A stretch of 64,000 nucleotides of DNA. It comes from Maribacter caenipelagi. GTDB lineage: Bacteria > Bacteroidota > Bacteroidia > Flavobacteriales > Flavobacteriaceae. A program made the position numbers and the translations under genes. Positions 7,279-16,043 of this stretch are shown piece by piece (the stretch's first letter is position 1; each line of letters begins with the position of its first letter). Under the pieces are notes generated by a model. The model was not told where the DNA came from, ran no database searches, and saw only the letters and a program-made list of their open reading frames with translations. The stretch covers positions 186,001 to 250,000 of the forward strand of contig NZ_SNZW01000014.1 in the NCBI RefSeq assembly GCF_004364175.1. Direction: 5' to 3'.

Positions 7279-8334
7279 TTACCATTCTATTAATACTCGT
7301 TGCGCAGAAAAACCGGGACCAAAACTCAATACTAAACCTTGTTCACCTTCTACTATATCTTTTTCTAAAAAACGCTCTAAAACGTATAAAACAGTGGCAC
7401 TACTCATATTACCGTACAGTCGCAGCACTTCTCTTGTATCATCTATATTCTTACCTAACGCTCCAAAAAGTGATTCTACGGTCTGAACTATTTTTTTTCC
7501 TCCGGGATGGAAAATTAAATGATCGACCTTCTCCATATTACTTCCATATTTTTCTAGAAAAGGATGTACAATATCACCAAAGTGATTAGATATCGTTTCG
7601 GGTACTGCCGGATCAAGAATCATTTTTAATCCGTGATTGGTTAAATCAAAACCCATCATCTCAGTTGCATCTTTAAAATGATACATTTCTTCCCCTATTA
7701 TTTTAGGACCGACGGCATCTTGTTCTGACGATAGCAACACACAAGCCGCACCATCTCCAAAAATCGCTGCACTTACCATGTTGGCCATGGAATAATCTTG
7801 CAGTTGAAAAGTTGCCGTGGGACTCTCAACAGCAACCAAAGCAATACGCTTGCCTGGATTCGATTTCAGAAAGTTGTGGGCATATATAAGCCCAGATACT
7901 CCTGCTGCACAACCCATTTCAGTTACCGGTAGCCTTACCACATCTTGACGCAACCCTAATTCATTAATCAAATAAGCATCTAAAGAAGGTATCATAATAC
8001 CAGTACAACTTACCGTAATGATATAATCGATTGAGGAAGCATCCCAATTACTTTTATGTAGCGCGTTTCGAAGAACATTAGTCCCCATACGTTTGGCTTC
8101 TTCGCTATAAATCTTGTTTTTATCCTCAAAAGAAGTCGTTACAAACACATCTTCGGGCGGCATAATAGAATACCGCTTGTCAACCGCAGCCCCTTCAAAA
8201 ATCTTAACGACCTTACGTGAAAAACGCTCTTCTTGTCCGCTCAACCAAAATTCAACAAGGGGAATGATATCCTTGGTATCTTTTGAATACGGTGGTAATT
8301 CTTTCGTAACACTAACAATTCTTGTATGATTCAT
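7279..8334 (-). CDS. type III polyketide synthase (chalcone/stilbene synthase family)
   Basis: The 351-residue protein has the complete type III PKS triad: Cys142 in TEMGCAAGVSGL, His276 in LIFHPGGKK and Asn309 in LYGNMSSATVLYVL, with the GFGPG-like end loop present as SFGPGFSAQ. These enzymes extend an acyl starter with malonyl-CoA and cyclise the chain to resorcinols, pyrones or phloroglucinols without an ACP. The operon's ketosynthase, dehydratase, reductase and ACP suggest that the starter is a special long acyl chain, as in the Azotobacter Ars system for alkylresorcinols. The product is unknown. Confidence 0.9.
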   Translation of the reverse strand: MNHTRIVSVTKELPPYSKDTKDIIPLVEFWLSGQEERFSRKVVKIFEGAAVDKRYSIMPPEDVFVTTSFEDKNKIYSEEAKRMGTNVLRNALHKSNWDASSIDYIITVSCTGIMIPSLDAYLINELGLRQDVVRLPVTEMGCAAGVSGLIYAHNFLKSNPGKRIALVAVESPTATFQLQDYSMANMVSAAIFGDGAACVLLSSEQDAVGPKIIGEEMYHFKDATEMMGFDLTNHGLKMILDPAVPETISNHFGDIVHPFLEKYGSNMEKVDHLIFHPGGKKIVQTVESLFGALGKNIDDTREVLRLYGNMSSATVLYVLERFLEKDIVEGEQGLVLSFGPGFSAQRVLIEW

Positions 8335-8358
8335 AGCTATTCTTGATCTTCAATCTAC

Positions 8359-9066
8359 CTATTTCTTTTGTAAAACCCATACGTATCTAAAAGCCCATTT
8401 CCATTTTATATAATGCGATACGTTGTCAACCTGGCTGGCAAAACGCTGTAACTCTTCCTTTTTAAATGCCCTACGTATAGATAACAGTCCGTCTTTCTTA
8501 GCAATTTCGGTTCTGATAAAAAACAAACTAAATGCCTTGAACAAATTGTACGCAACAGGACTCCGTTCCAAATCATTTATGACCACACCCAACTTTGCTA
8601 TTTCTACAAAACGATTTACAAACTCAACTACTCCTTCATCCGTAAAATGATGTAAGGTCAATGTCGTCATTACCACATCAACATTCCATTCAGAAAAATC
8701 GGTTTTTAAAATATCAGTATTCAGATAACTAATCTCAGGGTAATCAGTTGAGTATTGCTGTGCTAATTGTAATCCTTGTTTATTAAAATCGACGCCGATC
8801 AAATTGAGTTTCATTTTCTTCTTTCTAGCAGCTAATGCCAGCTTTCTCAGCATGGTACCTTCGGCACAACCCATATCTAAAATCGTATACGATTCTTGTT
8901 CTTTTCTCGCAATCACCTTAAAAACAGAATCTAAGGTAATACTATACCCACCAAGTAACTTATTTACCCTATTGATATCTTGCAGTATCGTTTCTAGCTC
9001 ATAAGTTGTACCAGAAAAGGTATCCATAATCTCAACTTCACTACTTCTTTCTGTAAAATCTACCAT
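8359..9066 (-). CDS. class I SAM-dependent methyltransferase
   Basis: The 235-residue protein has SAM-binding motif I at residues 62-71 (ILDMGCAEGT), an acidic residue after the next strand (NLIGVDFNKQGL), and the motif DVVMTTLTLHHFTDE typical of small-molecule methyltransferases. Its ATG overlaps the stop of the FAD oxidoreductase (TAATG), and the type III PKS begins 24 bases after its end. I infer that it methylates the PKS product, on O or C, comparable in role but not in family to SrsB of Streptomyces and BpsB of Bacillus. Confidence 0.8.
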   Translation of the reverse strand: MVDFTERSSEVEIMDTFSGTTYELETILQDINRVNKLLGGYSITLDSVFKVIARKEQESYTILDMGCAEGTMLRKLALAARKKKMKLNLIGVDFNKQGLQLAQQYSTDYPEISYLNTDILKTDFSEWNVDVVMTTLTLHHFTDEGVVEFVNRFVEIAKLGVVINDLERSPVAYNLFKAFSLFFIRTEIAKKDGLLSIRRAFKKEELQRFASQVDNVSHYIKWKWAFRYVWVLQKK

Positions 9067-10187
9067 TACGATATTAATTCTCCATGGGTTTTAGAAATAA
9101 TAAATTTCAATATTGATTTTGATTTTCCGACGGATTTAATTCCCATCGAAACTAATCTTTTATTCATTAAGACGGATTGTAATTTTCTGCCAAACCACAA
9201 ACGGGTACTAAAAGCTTTTGACCATGCCTTTTTATAATCGAGCTCCAAGTCACTGCGTTTATAATCTGATTCGTTAACATATTTTGATATTAATTCTGAA
9301 GCAATTTTAGCGCTATGAATAGCCATTGCCATTCCATTACCACAAAGTGGATGAATTAACCCAGCAGTATCGCCACACATAAGCATATGATCAACTACAT
9401 TATCTTTTTCGTCAAAGGCTATTTGGGCAATGGTCATAGGTTGTTCAAAAACAGCAGTTGCATTTGATAAAAAATGTTTTAAAAATGGATTTTTTGCAAC
9501 TACTGCAGTATTGAAACTCTGAATATCTTTATATTTTTTAAAGCTTTCATAATTAGCGAGGTAACAGAAATTCACCGCTCCGGTTTCCGTTTTTGACAAT
9601 CCGCCGTAACCACCATTGAAGTTATGCAAAGCCACTATGTCTTCTTGAAAATCTTCAAGTTTGTAATGTGCCTTCACTGCTAACCAAGATTGCTTCTTTT
9701 TACTGAACGCCCTTTCTAAGTTTTTGTCTAGTACAGAACGCTTACCGTAAGCTCCAATGGCTATTTTAGAAGAATAGCTATTGGACTTGGTAGAAATAGT
9801 GAAAAAATCAGCCTTAAACACCGTTGCAACGACCTTCTCGAAGTAAAAAATGACCCCTAGCTTTTTTGCACGTTCAAATAACAAATTATCTAGAGCGTAT
9901 CTACTTATACCGAATCCGCCCATGGGTAGATCGGTCTCAATGATAAATCCGTCTTGTGTACTTATTTGAAATTGTGAAATATCTTTTGCCCCTTCAGTCT
10001 TTAGGTCAACGCCTAATCTCTTTAAATACGGATCTATTTCTTTAGATACATATTCTCCACATACCTTATGATGCGGATATTGTTGCATTTCAATCACAGC
10101 AACATCCAATCCTTCCAAAGCTAAATGAATTGCAGCAGTCAAACCTGCCAATCCACCTCCAATAATAAGTATGCCGTGTTCTTTCAC
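9066..10187 (-). CDS. FAD-dependent oxidoreductase of the type III PKS operon
   Basis: The 373-residue flavoprotein has the dinucleotide motif GGGLAGLTAAIHLA near residue 10, the HHKVCGEYVS segment seen in geranylgeranyl reductase and aromatic hydroxylase relatives, and the second FAD motif LMCGDTAGLIHPLCGNGM near residue 283. It could hydroxylate the aromatic ring or oxidise it to a quinone; alternatively it reduces double bonds. It is the first gene of the operon and starts with GTG at 10187, with no in-frame ATG upstream. Its start is only about 25 bases from the OmpA terminator, leaving little space for a promoter. Confidence 0.75.
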   Translation of the reverse strand: MKEHGILIIGGGLAGLTAAIHLALEGLDVAVIEMQQYPHHKVCGEYVSKEIDPYLKRLGVDLKTEGAKDISQFQISTQDGFIIETDLPMGGFGISRYALDNLLFERAKKLGVIFYFEKVVATVFKADFFTISTKSNSYSSKIAIGAYGKRSVLDKNLERAFSKKKQSWLAVKAHYKLEDFQEDIVALHNFNGGYGGLSKTETGAVNFCYLANYESFKKYKDIQSFNTAVVAKNPFLKHFLSNATAVFEQPMTIAQIAFDEKDNVVDHMLMCGDTAGLIHPLCGNGMAMAIHSAKIASELISKYVNESDYKRSDLELDYKKAWSKAFSTRLWFGRKLQSVLMNKRLVSMGIKSVGKSKSILKFIISKTHGELIS

Positions 10188-10212
10188 TGCATGGAAGTTA
10201 CACCAAAAACAA

Positions 10213-10238
10213 AAAAGCCCTGCAAGTGCAGGGCTTTT
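10213..10238 (-). terminator. Rho-independent terminator of the OmpA lipoprotein gene
   Basis: A near-perfect stem (AAAAGCCCTGCA / TGCAGGGCTTTT) is followed by a T-run on the minus strand. It sits between the end of the OmpA gene and the start of the FAD oxidoreductase gene, so it could also act as an attenuator if the PKS operon depends on read-through. Confidence 0.85.
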
Positions 10239-10268
10239 ATTTTAACTCAATACTAAATATTGTAAATC

Positions 10269-10961
10269 TTAGTTCGTTTGTGTCTGTGCTTCTTGTTTTA
10301 AAGACTCACTTGCAACAATGGCTAACTCTACACGTCTGTTCTTAGCTTTACCGGCTGTAGTTGTATTATCACCTACAGGTTGTGTTTCACCATACCATTT
10401 CGTATCAAAACGACTTGCGTCTATACCTTGACTAATTAAATAGTTAGTTACAGATTCTGCTCTTTGCTTTGATAAGTTCAAATTATATTCGTCTGCACCG
10501 GCGCTATCGGTATGACCTTCGACTAAAATATTAGATTGCGGATATTCTTTAAAAATACCTACTAGTTTATCTAAAGTAACTGCAGATGTACCTTGAACAT
10601 TAGATTTGTTTGTATCGAAATATACACCCGCATCTTCATTGAAAGTTACGTTGATACCTTCACCAACACGCTTTACTTCTGCACCAGGTATTTCTTCTTC
10701 AATACGTTCTGCTTGACGGTCCATTCTGTTACCGATATAACCACCGGCAGCACCACCTATTGCAGCTCCTAATATGGCTCCAAGAGCCGTATTATTACCA
10801 CTACCAACATTGTTTCCTAAGATTCCACCGATTACAGCTCCTCCAGAAGCACCGATTACTGCTCCTTTTTGTGTTTTATTTGCGTTTTTTACAGTACTAC
10901 AGCTCATTACCAAGGCAAGAGCAAGAATGTAACTAGTTCTACGTAATATCATTGTTTTCAT
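10269..10961 (-). CDS. OmpA family lipoprotein with glycine zipper
   Basis: The 230-residue protein starts with a lipoprotein signal ending in VMSC (Cys21). Residues about 33-78 are a glycine-zipper region (GAVIGASGGAVIGGILG and GAILGAAIGGAAGGYIG). The C-terminal half is an OmpA/Pal peptidoglycan-binding domain with VEGHTDSAG, the Asp-to-Arg motif LNLSKQRAESV and the closing NRRVELAI. This is the YfiB/YiaD-like layout: outer-membrane anchor, flexible or membrane-inserted zipper, cell-wall binding. Its own terminator follows. The lipocalin-like gene lies 27 bases upstream and is probably co-transcribed. Confidence 0.85.
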   Translation of the reverse strand: MKTMILRRTSYILALALVMSCSTVKNANKTQKGAVIGASGGAVIGGILGNNVGSGNNTALGAILGAAIGGAAGGYIGNRMDRQAERIEEEIPGAEVKRVGEGINVTFNEDAGVYFDTNKSNVQGTSAVTLDKLVGIFKEYPQSNILVEGHTDSAGADEYNLNLSKQRAESVTNYLISQGIDASRFDTKWYGETQPVGDNTTTAGKAKNRRVELAIVASESLKQEAQTQTN

Positions 10962-10988
10962 ATGCTTATTTTAAATTTTTAAGTAGGT

Positions 10989-11468
10989 TTATTTTTTACT
11001 GAATTGGTAAACAACATTTATTGGTGAACCTTCTACCATAACATTAGATTTTAATGTCATAGCCGATTCGGTAAGGTTTTCGATGTTTAATCGATAACCG
11101 GCACCTCCTGAAATATCTTGATTTTTTTCGTTTATGAATTTAAATTGTAACTGACTAGTGTAGTTCTCTTCACGTTCAACAACAGACCATCTAATATATC
11201 GGTCACCACCAGTACAAAATGTAGATTGATCAATAGTATATCTACCAGTACTATTGTTATCTCTAAAGAACCACTCGCTACCTTCTAAACATATATCTTC
11301 TACGTCATTGAATAATACTGCCTTTACATTACCAGTATTACCTTCAAAGGAAACATCATTTAAAGTCCAGGTACCACTTAATAGATTTCGTTTTGCCCTT
11401 GCATCTTTAGATACTGAACATGAGGTTACAAAAAGTACGATACTAAAAAGTAAAATTATTTTTTTCAT
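10989..11468 (-). CDS. lipocalin-like lipoprotein
   Basis: I start this 159-residue protein at the ATG at 11468 (MKKIILLFSIVLFVTSCS), because it opens directly with a lipoprotein signal and lipobox TSC; a start at 11510 would add 14 residues before the signal. The mature part begins LLSGTWTLNDVSFEG, the opening strand of lipocalin-like domains common in Bacteroidota, and ends in beta strands. A ligand is unknown. It precedes the OmpA lipoprotein on the same strand with 27 bases between them. Confidence 0.65.
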   Translation of the reverse strand: MKKIILLFSIVLFVTSCSVSKDARAKRNLLSGTWTLNDVSFEGNTGNVKAVLFNDVEDICLEGSEWFFRDNNSTGRYTIDQSTFCTGGDRYIRWSVVEREENYTSQLQFKFINEKNQDISGGAGYRLNIENLTESAMTLKSNVMVEGSPINVVYQFSKK

Positions 11469-11615
11469 AAGTAAATTATTTAGGTTTGATCTATATACGT
11501 TGCTTGTCATTTTTTGGACGGTTAATTAATATTTATTCGACCAAATAACACTGCAAAGATGCTGCTAAATAAGAATACCTCTTACCTCTTTTAACAAATT
11601 TCTTAACCGATTTAC

Positions 11616-13613
11616 TTAATATGCGATAAGTTCCTTTAAATCAGATTCAAACCTAGACTTAGCAAGATATTGCTCTTCTAGCTTAGTGTTAAAAGGAATC
11701 GGAGTTTCTAAACTACCTACCCTTTTAATGGGACCATCTAAATACTCAAAACAGTTCTCCATAACCATAGCTGAAATATCACTGGCAATTCCTCCAAAAA
11801 GGCTGTCTTCCTGTAATATAATTAGCTTACCTGTGCGTACAACAGAATCATAAATCGCTTTGGCATCTAAAGGTTGTAACGTGCGTAGATCCAATAAGTC
11901 TGCACGTATGTCTGTATTCTTCGCTAAGGTTTCTAAAGCCCAATGCACGCCGGCACCATAGGTTACAATTGTTATTTGGTCACCTTGCTTTAAAAGACTC
12001 GCTTTCCCTAATGGCAATGTGTAATAATCAACAGGCACTTCTTGGTATAAACTTCTATACAGCCCTTTATGTTCAAAAAATAAAACCGGATTAGGGTCTT
12101 CTATCGAAGTTGCCAACAAGCCTTTTGCATCATATGGAAATGCTGGATATACTACTTTTAAACCGGGAGTTTTGGTAAACCAAGCTTCATTCGTCTGTGA
12201 ATGAAACGGACCAGCAGAGACTCCGCCACCACAAGGCATACGAATAACTACATCTGCATTCTCTCCCCATCTATAAAAACTTTTAGCTAAATAATTTACT
12301 ATAGGGTTAAAGCCACTACTTGCAAAATCTGCAAATTGCATTTCCATAACAGCTTTCATTCCGTTAATGGATAGACCCATTGCTGCAGATACAATTGCCG
12401 ACTCACATATAGGTGTATTACGTACACGCTCTTTACCAAAATCATTTACAAAACCATCTGTTATCTTAAAAACACCACCATACTCGGCTACATCTTGTCC
12501 CATGATAACCAGGTTATCAAATTTCTTCATAGACTGCCTTAATCCTTCAGAAATAGCATCGACTAAACGTATATTGGTAACAAACCTACTTGGTCTTATC
12601 TCCTTTAAATCAAATTTTTGATATACCTCATTTAATTCTTTACTTTCATTAGGGGTAATGGCATCTTCGCTGAAAGCTATTCGTAAATGCTCATCGATTT
12701 CTGCTTGAATATCTGCTTTATAATTCGCCATACTCTCGTCGGTAAGTAGCTTTTCACTCATTAGATATTTCGTAAAATTTTCTAATGGATCTTTCTCTGC
12801 CCAGGTATCTAAAAGTTCTTGTGGTACATATTTTGTTCCGCTGGCTTCTTCGTGTCCACGCATGCGAAAAGTTTTGAATTCTAATAAGACGGGTCTCGGG
12901 TTTATTCTCATATCCCTTACCAAATGAGATACTTTAAAATATACTTCAAGAATATTATTTCCATCTATAATATGAGATTCCATTCCGTAACCCACACCCT
13001 TATCTGCGATATTCTCACATTTAAATTGCTCGTTAGTTGGTGTCGACAACCCGTAACCATTATTTTCTATACAGAAAAGAACTGGCAAATCCCAAACCGA
13101 AGCGACATTTAATGCTTCATGAAAATCACCTTCGCTCGTTGCTCCTTCTCCTGAAAAAACGGCGGTTACCATTTTTTCGTTTTTTAATTTATGGGCTAGT
13201 GCGATACCATCTGCCACACCCAATTGCGGACCCAAATGAGATATCATACCTACAATCTTAAAGTCTTGGGTTCCAAAATGAAAACTACGATCACGACCTT
13301 GCGTAAATCCGCTTGCCTTTCCCTGCCACTGTGCAAACAATCGATATAACGGTATCTCTCTAGTAGTGAACACTCCTAAGTTTCTATGCATAGGCAGTAT
13401 ATACTCATCACTACTTAACGCAGAAGTAACGCCAATAGAAATTGCCTCTTGACCAATGCCGCTAAACCATTTAGAGATTTTACCTTGTCGTAATAGAATC
13501 AACATTTTTTCCTCTATCATACGAGGTTTTAGCATTGATTTATAAAGCTTTAACTTAACGTCTTGAGCTACTTTAAAATCGGTGTAATTCATTGATAAAG
13601 GTAATTTTGGCAA
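11616..13613 (-). CDS. branched-chain 2-oxoacid dehydrogenase E1, fused alpha and beta subunits
   Basis: The 665-residue protein joins both E1 subunits in one chain. The alpha part (residues 1 to about 340) carries the thiamine-diphosphate motif at 154-185 (SGEGATSEGDFHEALN to ENNG). The beta part starts near IRLVDAISEGLRQS and has MGQDVAEYGGVFKITDGF and PICESAIVSAAMGLS. It decarboxylates branched 2-oxoacids from Val, Leu and Ile, giving acyl groups to an E2 not in this window. Fusion is usual in Bacteroidota. It supplies branched primers for iso-fatty acids. An ATG at 13592 (MNYTDFKV) is an equally possible start. Confidence 0.85.
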   Translation of the reverse strand: MPKLPLSMNYTDFKVAQDVKLKLYKSMLKPRMIEEKMLILLRQGKISKWFSGIGQEAISIGVTSALSSDEYILPMHRNLGVFTTREIPLYRLFAQWQGKASGFTQGRDRSFHFGTQDFKIVGMISHLGPQLGVADGIALAHKLKNEKMVTAVFSGEGATSEGDFHEALNVASVWDLPVLFCIENNGYGLSTPTNEQFKCENIADKGVGYGMESHIIDGNNILEVYFKVSHLVRDMRINPRPVLLEFKTFRMRGHEEASGTKYVPQELLDTWAEKDPLENFTKYLMSEKLLTDESMANYKADIQAEIDEHLRIAFSEDAITPNESKELNEVYQKFDLKEIRPSRFVTNIRLVDAISEGLRQSMKKFDNLVIMGQDVAEYGGVFKITDGFVNDFGKERVRNTPICESAIVSAAMGLSINGMKAVMEMQFADFASSGFNPIVNYLAKSFYRWGENADVVIRMPCGGGVSAGPFHSQTNEAWFTKTPGLKVVYPAFPYDAKGLLATSIEDPNPVLFFEHKGLYRSLYQEVPVDYYTLPLGKASLLKQGDQITIVTYGAGVHWALETLAKNTDIRADLLDLRTLQPLDAKAIYDSVVRTGKLIILQEDSLFGGIASDISAMVMENCFEYLDGPIKRVGSLETPIPFNTKLEEQYLAKSRFESDLKELIAY

Positions 13614-13714
13614 TTAATATATAAATGTAACAAAAATGTATATAGCAAGTATAGATTACAACAACGCTTATAAATCGACAATAATTATTAATTTTACTTA
13701 AAATCTTTAAAATT

Positions 13715-14665
13715 ATGAGCTTAGTACCTAGTGTTGATTTGTCGGATTTTCTTTCGGAAGACCCAAAAAGGAAGCAAAAGTTTATTAATGAAATTGGAAA
13801 AGCATTTGAAGAAATAGGATTTGTTGCTTTAAGCGGACATTTTTTGTCTGAAGAATTAGTGGATACATTATATGATGAAATTAAGAAATTCTTTGATTTA
13901 CCAGAAAATGTAAAAGACAGATACCAGATTGAAGGTATCGGGGGTCAACGTGGCTATACGTCTTTCGGTAAAGAACATGCTAAAGGAAGAAAAGAGGGCG
14001 ATTTAAAGGAGTTTTGGCATTTCGGACAGTATGTAGAAGATAATGACGAACTGGAAAAAGAATACCCTGCCAATGTCATTGTAAAAGAATTACCTGAATT
14101 TAATAGAGTAGGTAAAGAAACCTATAAAATGTTAGAGAAAACAGCGAAGTACGTTTTACGCGCATTGGCTTTACATTTAAACTTAGATGAATTCTATTTT
14201 GATAATTATATCAAAAACGGAAATTCAATTTTACGACCTATACATTACCCACCTATAACTTCAGAACCTAAAAATGCGGTACGAGCCGCAGCTCATGGCG
14301 ATATCAATTTAATTACATTATTAATGGGAGCCCATGGTAAAGGACTTCAGGTTCAAAACCATGATGGCGAATGGGTTGATGCTATTGCAAGACCTGATCA
14401 GTTAATGATTAACGTGGGTGATATGCTATCTCGCCTCACCAATAACAAGTTACTATCTACAATACACCAAGTAGTTAATCCTCCTAGAGAATTATGGGGC
14501 ACATCTAGATATTCAGTTCCGTTCTTTATGCATCCGGTAAGTGAAATGTCTTTGAATTGTTTAGATAACTGTATTGATGATGAACACCCGAAACTATATG
14601 CAGACATTACTGCAGGTGAATTTTTACATGAAAGATTAATCGATTTAGGATTAATTAAAAAGTAG
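13715..14665 (+). CDS. 2-oxoglutarate/Fe(II)-dependent oxygenase, isopenicillin N synthase family
   Basis: The 316-residue protein has the N-terminal DIOX_N-type region and the double-stranded beta-helix. The iron ligands are His194 and Asp196 (AAAHGDINLIT) and His251 (STIHQVVNPP), and Arg265-X-Ser267 (SRYSVPFF) is the RxS pair that binds 2-oxoglutarate. It resembles the broad IPNS-like group found in nearly all Flavobacteriaceae; the substrate is not known. It is followed after 5 bases by the SUI1 gene, so the two probably form an operon. Confidence 0.85.
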   Translation: MSLVPSVDLSDFLSEDPKRKQKFINEIGKAFEEIGFVALSGHFLSEELVDTLYDEIKKFFDLPENVKDRYQIEGIGGQRGYTSFGKEHAKGRKEGDLKEFWHFGQYVEDNDELEKEYPANVIVKELPEFNRVGKETYKMLEKTAKYVLRALALHLNLDEFYFDNYIKNGNSILRPIHYPPITSEPKNAVRAAAHGDINLITLLMGAHGKGLQVQNHDGEWVDAIARPDQLMINVGDMLSRLTNNKLLSTIHQVVNPPRELWGTSRYSVPFFMHPVSEMSLNCLDNCIDDEHPKLYADITAGEFLHERLIDLGLIKK

Positions 14666-14670
14666 CCGAC

Positions 14671-15000
14671 ATGGATTTGAAAGACCAATTAAAAAATTTA
14701 TTCCCAGAGCATCAACCTGAAGAAACTCCCGTTGAAAAAACAGCGGAAAATCCTATCTGGCTTCAAGCCGACCCCATTATTTGCAAATACGAAAAACGAA
14801 AAGGCAAACCAATTACAATTCTAGAAGGGTATACTGGTGCCGATGAAGATTTTAAGAAATTAGCCAAAGAATTAAAGACAAAACTAAGTGTTGGTGGTAG
14901 TTTTAAGGATGGTAAAATAATTATTCAGGGAGATTACAGAGATAAAATTATGGTAATATTGAAAGACAAAGGCTTCTCTGTTAAACGTGTAGGCGGATAA
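14671..15000 (+). CDS. SUI1/eIF1-like translation factor (YciH family)
   Basis: The 109-residue protein has a short charged N-terminal part and a C-terminal SUI1 domain: KRKGKPITILEGYTG, LAKELKTKLSVGGSFKDG and IIIQGDYRDKIMVILKDKGF. In E. coli the relative YciH inhibits initiation from weak mRNAs under stress. It overlaps nothing but is only 5 bases after the oxygenase gene. Confidence 0.85.
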   Translation: MDLKDQLKNLFPEHQPEETPVEKTAENPIWLQADPIICKYEKRKGKPITILEGYTGADEDFKKLAKELKTKLSVGGSFKDGKIIIQGDYRDKIMVILKDKGFSVKRVGG

Positions 15001-15109
15001 TTAAGTAAAAATCGCTACCTTGAAAGCTAAATTTGTTTTCTGTTAAATTATTTTTTAACGTTGTTATTAGTATTATTTTTATTCTAATCTAACTAAAATC
15101 AATCCTGGT

Positions 15110-16042
15110 ATGAGTTCTCTCTTGCACATTACCAATGGAGATGTTTTCACCGAACGTCTTAAAAAATTAAACTTAGATGGCGATGTCATCACTTGGCGCG
15201 AAATGCTATGTGAAGGACAAACACTACCTAATGTTGGTTCAGAAACCTTCTGGAAAGCTCGTTTTGAGTTTCTCCATAAAAACTATAAAGTTTCAAAATC
15301 TTGGTTTATTGAAAAGACCCTTAAAGAATATCGGTCGCTATGTAACCACAAACAACAAGATCATATCGTTCTTTGGTTCGAGTATGATCTTTTTTGTCAG
15401 GTTAATATGCTTGCGGTTATTAGCTGGCTATTAACACACAGAAAATATGCTCAAATATCTTTAGTCTGCAGTGGCAAAGAAGATGCTACCGATAAGATGT
15501 ACAGCCTTAATGAGCTTACCGATGAACAATTATTAGGTCTCTACAAGAATAAGAAGGTATTAACACAGGATGATACCGAGTATGCCGATTATGTTTGGCA
15601 ATTATATTGTAGCAATAATCCGATTCGATTAGAAAACCTTACCGACTTTAATGATTATCAATTCGATTATCTTGGTGATGCCGTAAAGTCTCACTTAAAA
15701 CGTTTCCCTAGTATCAATAATGGCTTAAATGAAATGGAAAACACTATTTTACAGCTTGCAATTGATAAAAAACCTAAGTCCAAAACGGAGTACATGGATG
15801 TTTTACTCAGAAATCAGGGCAACCTAGGTTTTTCGAACACGCAGTACGACCGCGCACTAACTAGGTTAAAACCATTAATCACTAGTCTAAACCCTGTTCG
15901 CCTTTCTAAAAAAGGAAAAGAGATTTTAGACGGTCGAACCAGTTATTATTCTTGTATTCAAGACAATGATGTGTATTTAGGCGGTGCTTTAAAGTACAAT
16001 TTCCTTTATAACACTAATACAAACCGAATATTAAAATTATAG
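15110..16042 (+). CDS. DUF1835 domain-containing protein
   Basis: The 310-residue cytoplasmic protein opens with LLHITNGDVFTERLKKL and has the WREMLCEGQT and IVLWFEYDLFCQVNML segments that mark DUF1835, with the DUF3658-like or winged helix-like C-terminal part (ENTILQLAIDKKPKSKTEYMD). Its biochemical role is unknown. It ends one base before the nucleoside phosphorylase gene, so the two are an operon. Confidence 0.75.
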   Translation: MSSLLHITNGDVFTERLKKLNLDGDVITWREMLCEGQTLPNVGSETFWKARFEFLHKNYKVSKSWFIEKTLKEYRSLCNHKQQDHIVLWFEYDLFCQVNMLAVISWLLTHRKYAQISLVCSGKEDATDKMYSLNELTDEQLLGLYKNKKVLTQDDTEYADYVWQLYCSNNPIRLENLTDFNDYQFDYLGDAVKSHLKRFPSINNGLNEMENTILQLAIDKKPKSKTEYMDVLLRNQGNLGFSNTQYDRALTRLKPLITSLNPVRLSKKGKEILDGRTSYYSCIQDNDVYLGGALKYNFLYNTNTNRILKL

Positions 16043-16043
16043 C

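Noticed and set aside
7263..7589. 108-codon plus-strand ORF
   Set aside because: It lies antisense within the type III PKS gene, whose catalytic motifs are intact, so it is a shadow frame.
4444..10187. Reading the operon as a flexirubin or aryl polyene cluster
   Set aside because: There is no ammonia-lyase, AMP ligase, acyltransferase set, thioesterase or MMPL transporter, and a type III PKS is not part of those clusters.
13614..13714. Promoter for the oxygenase gene
   Set aside because: I looked for TAnnTTTG between 13614 and 13714 and found none; only near matches such as TAATTTTA exist.
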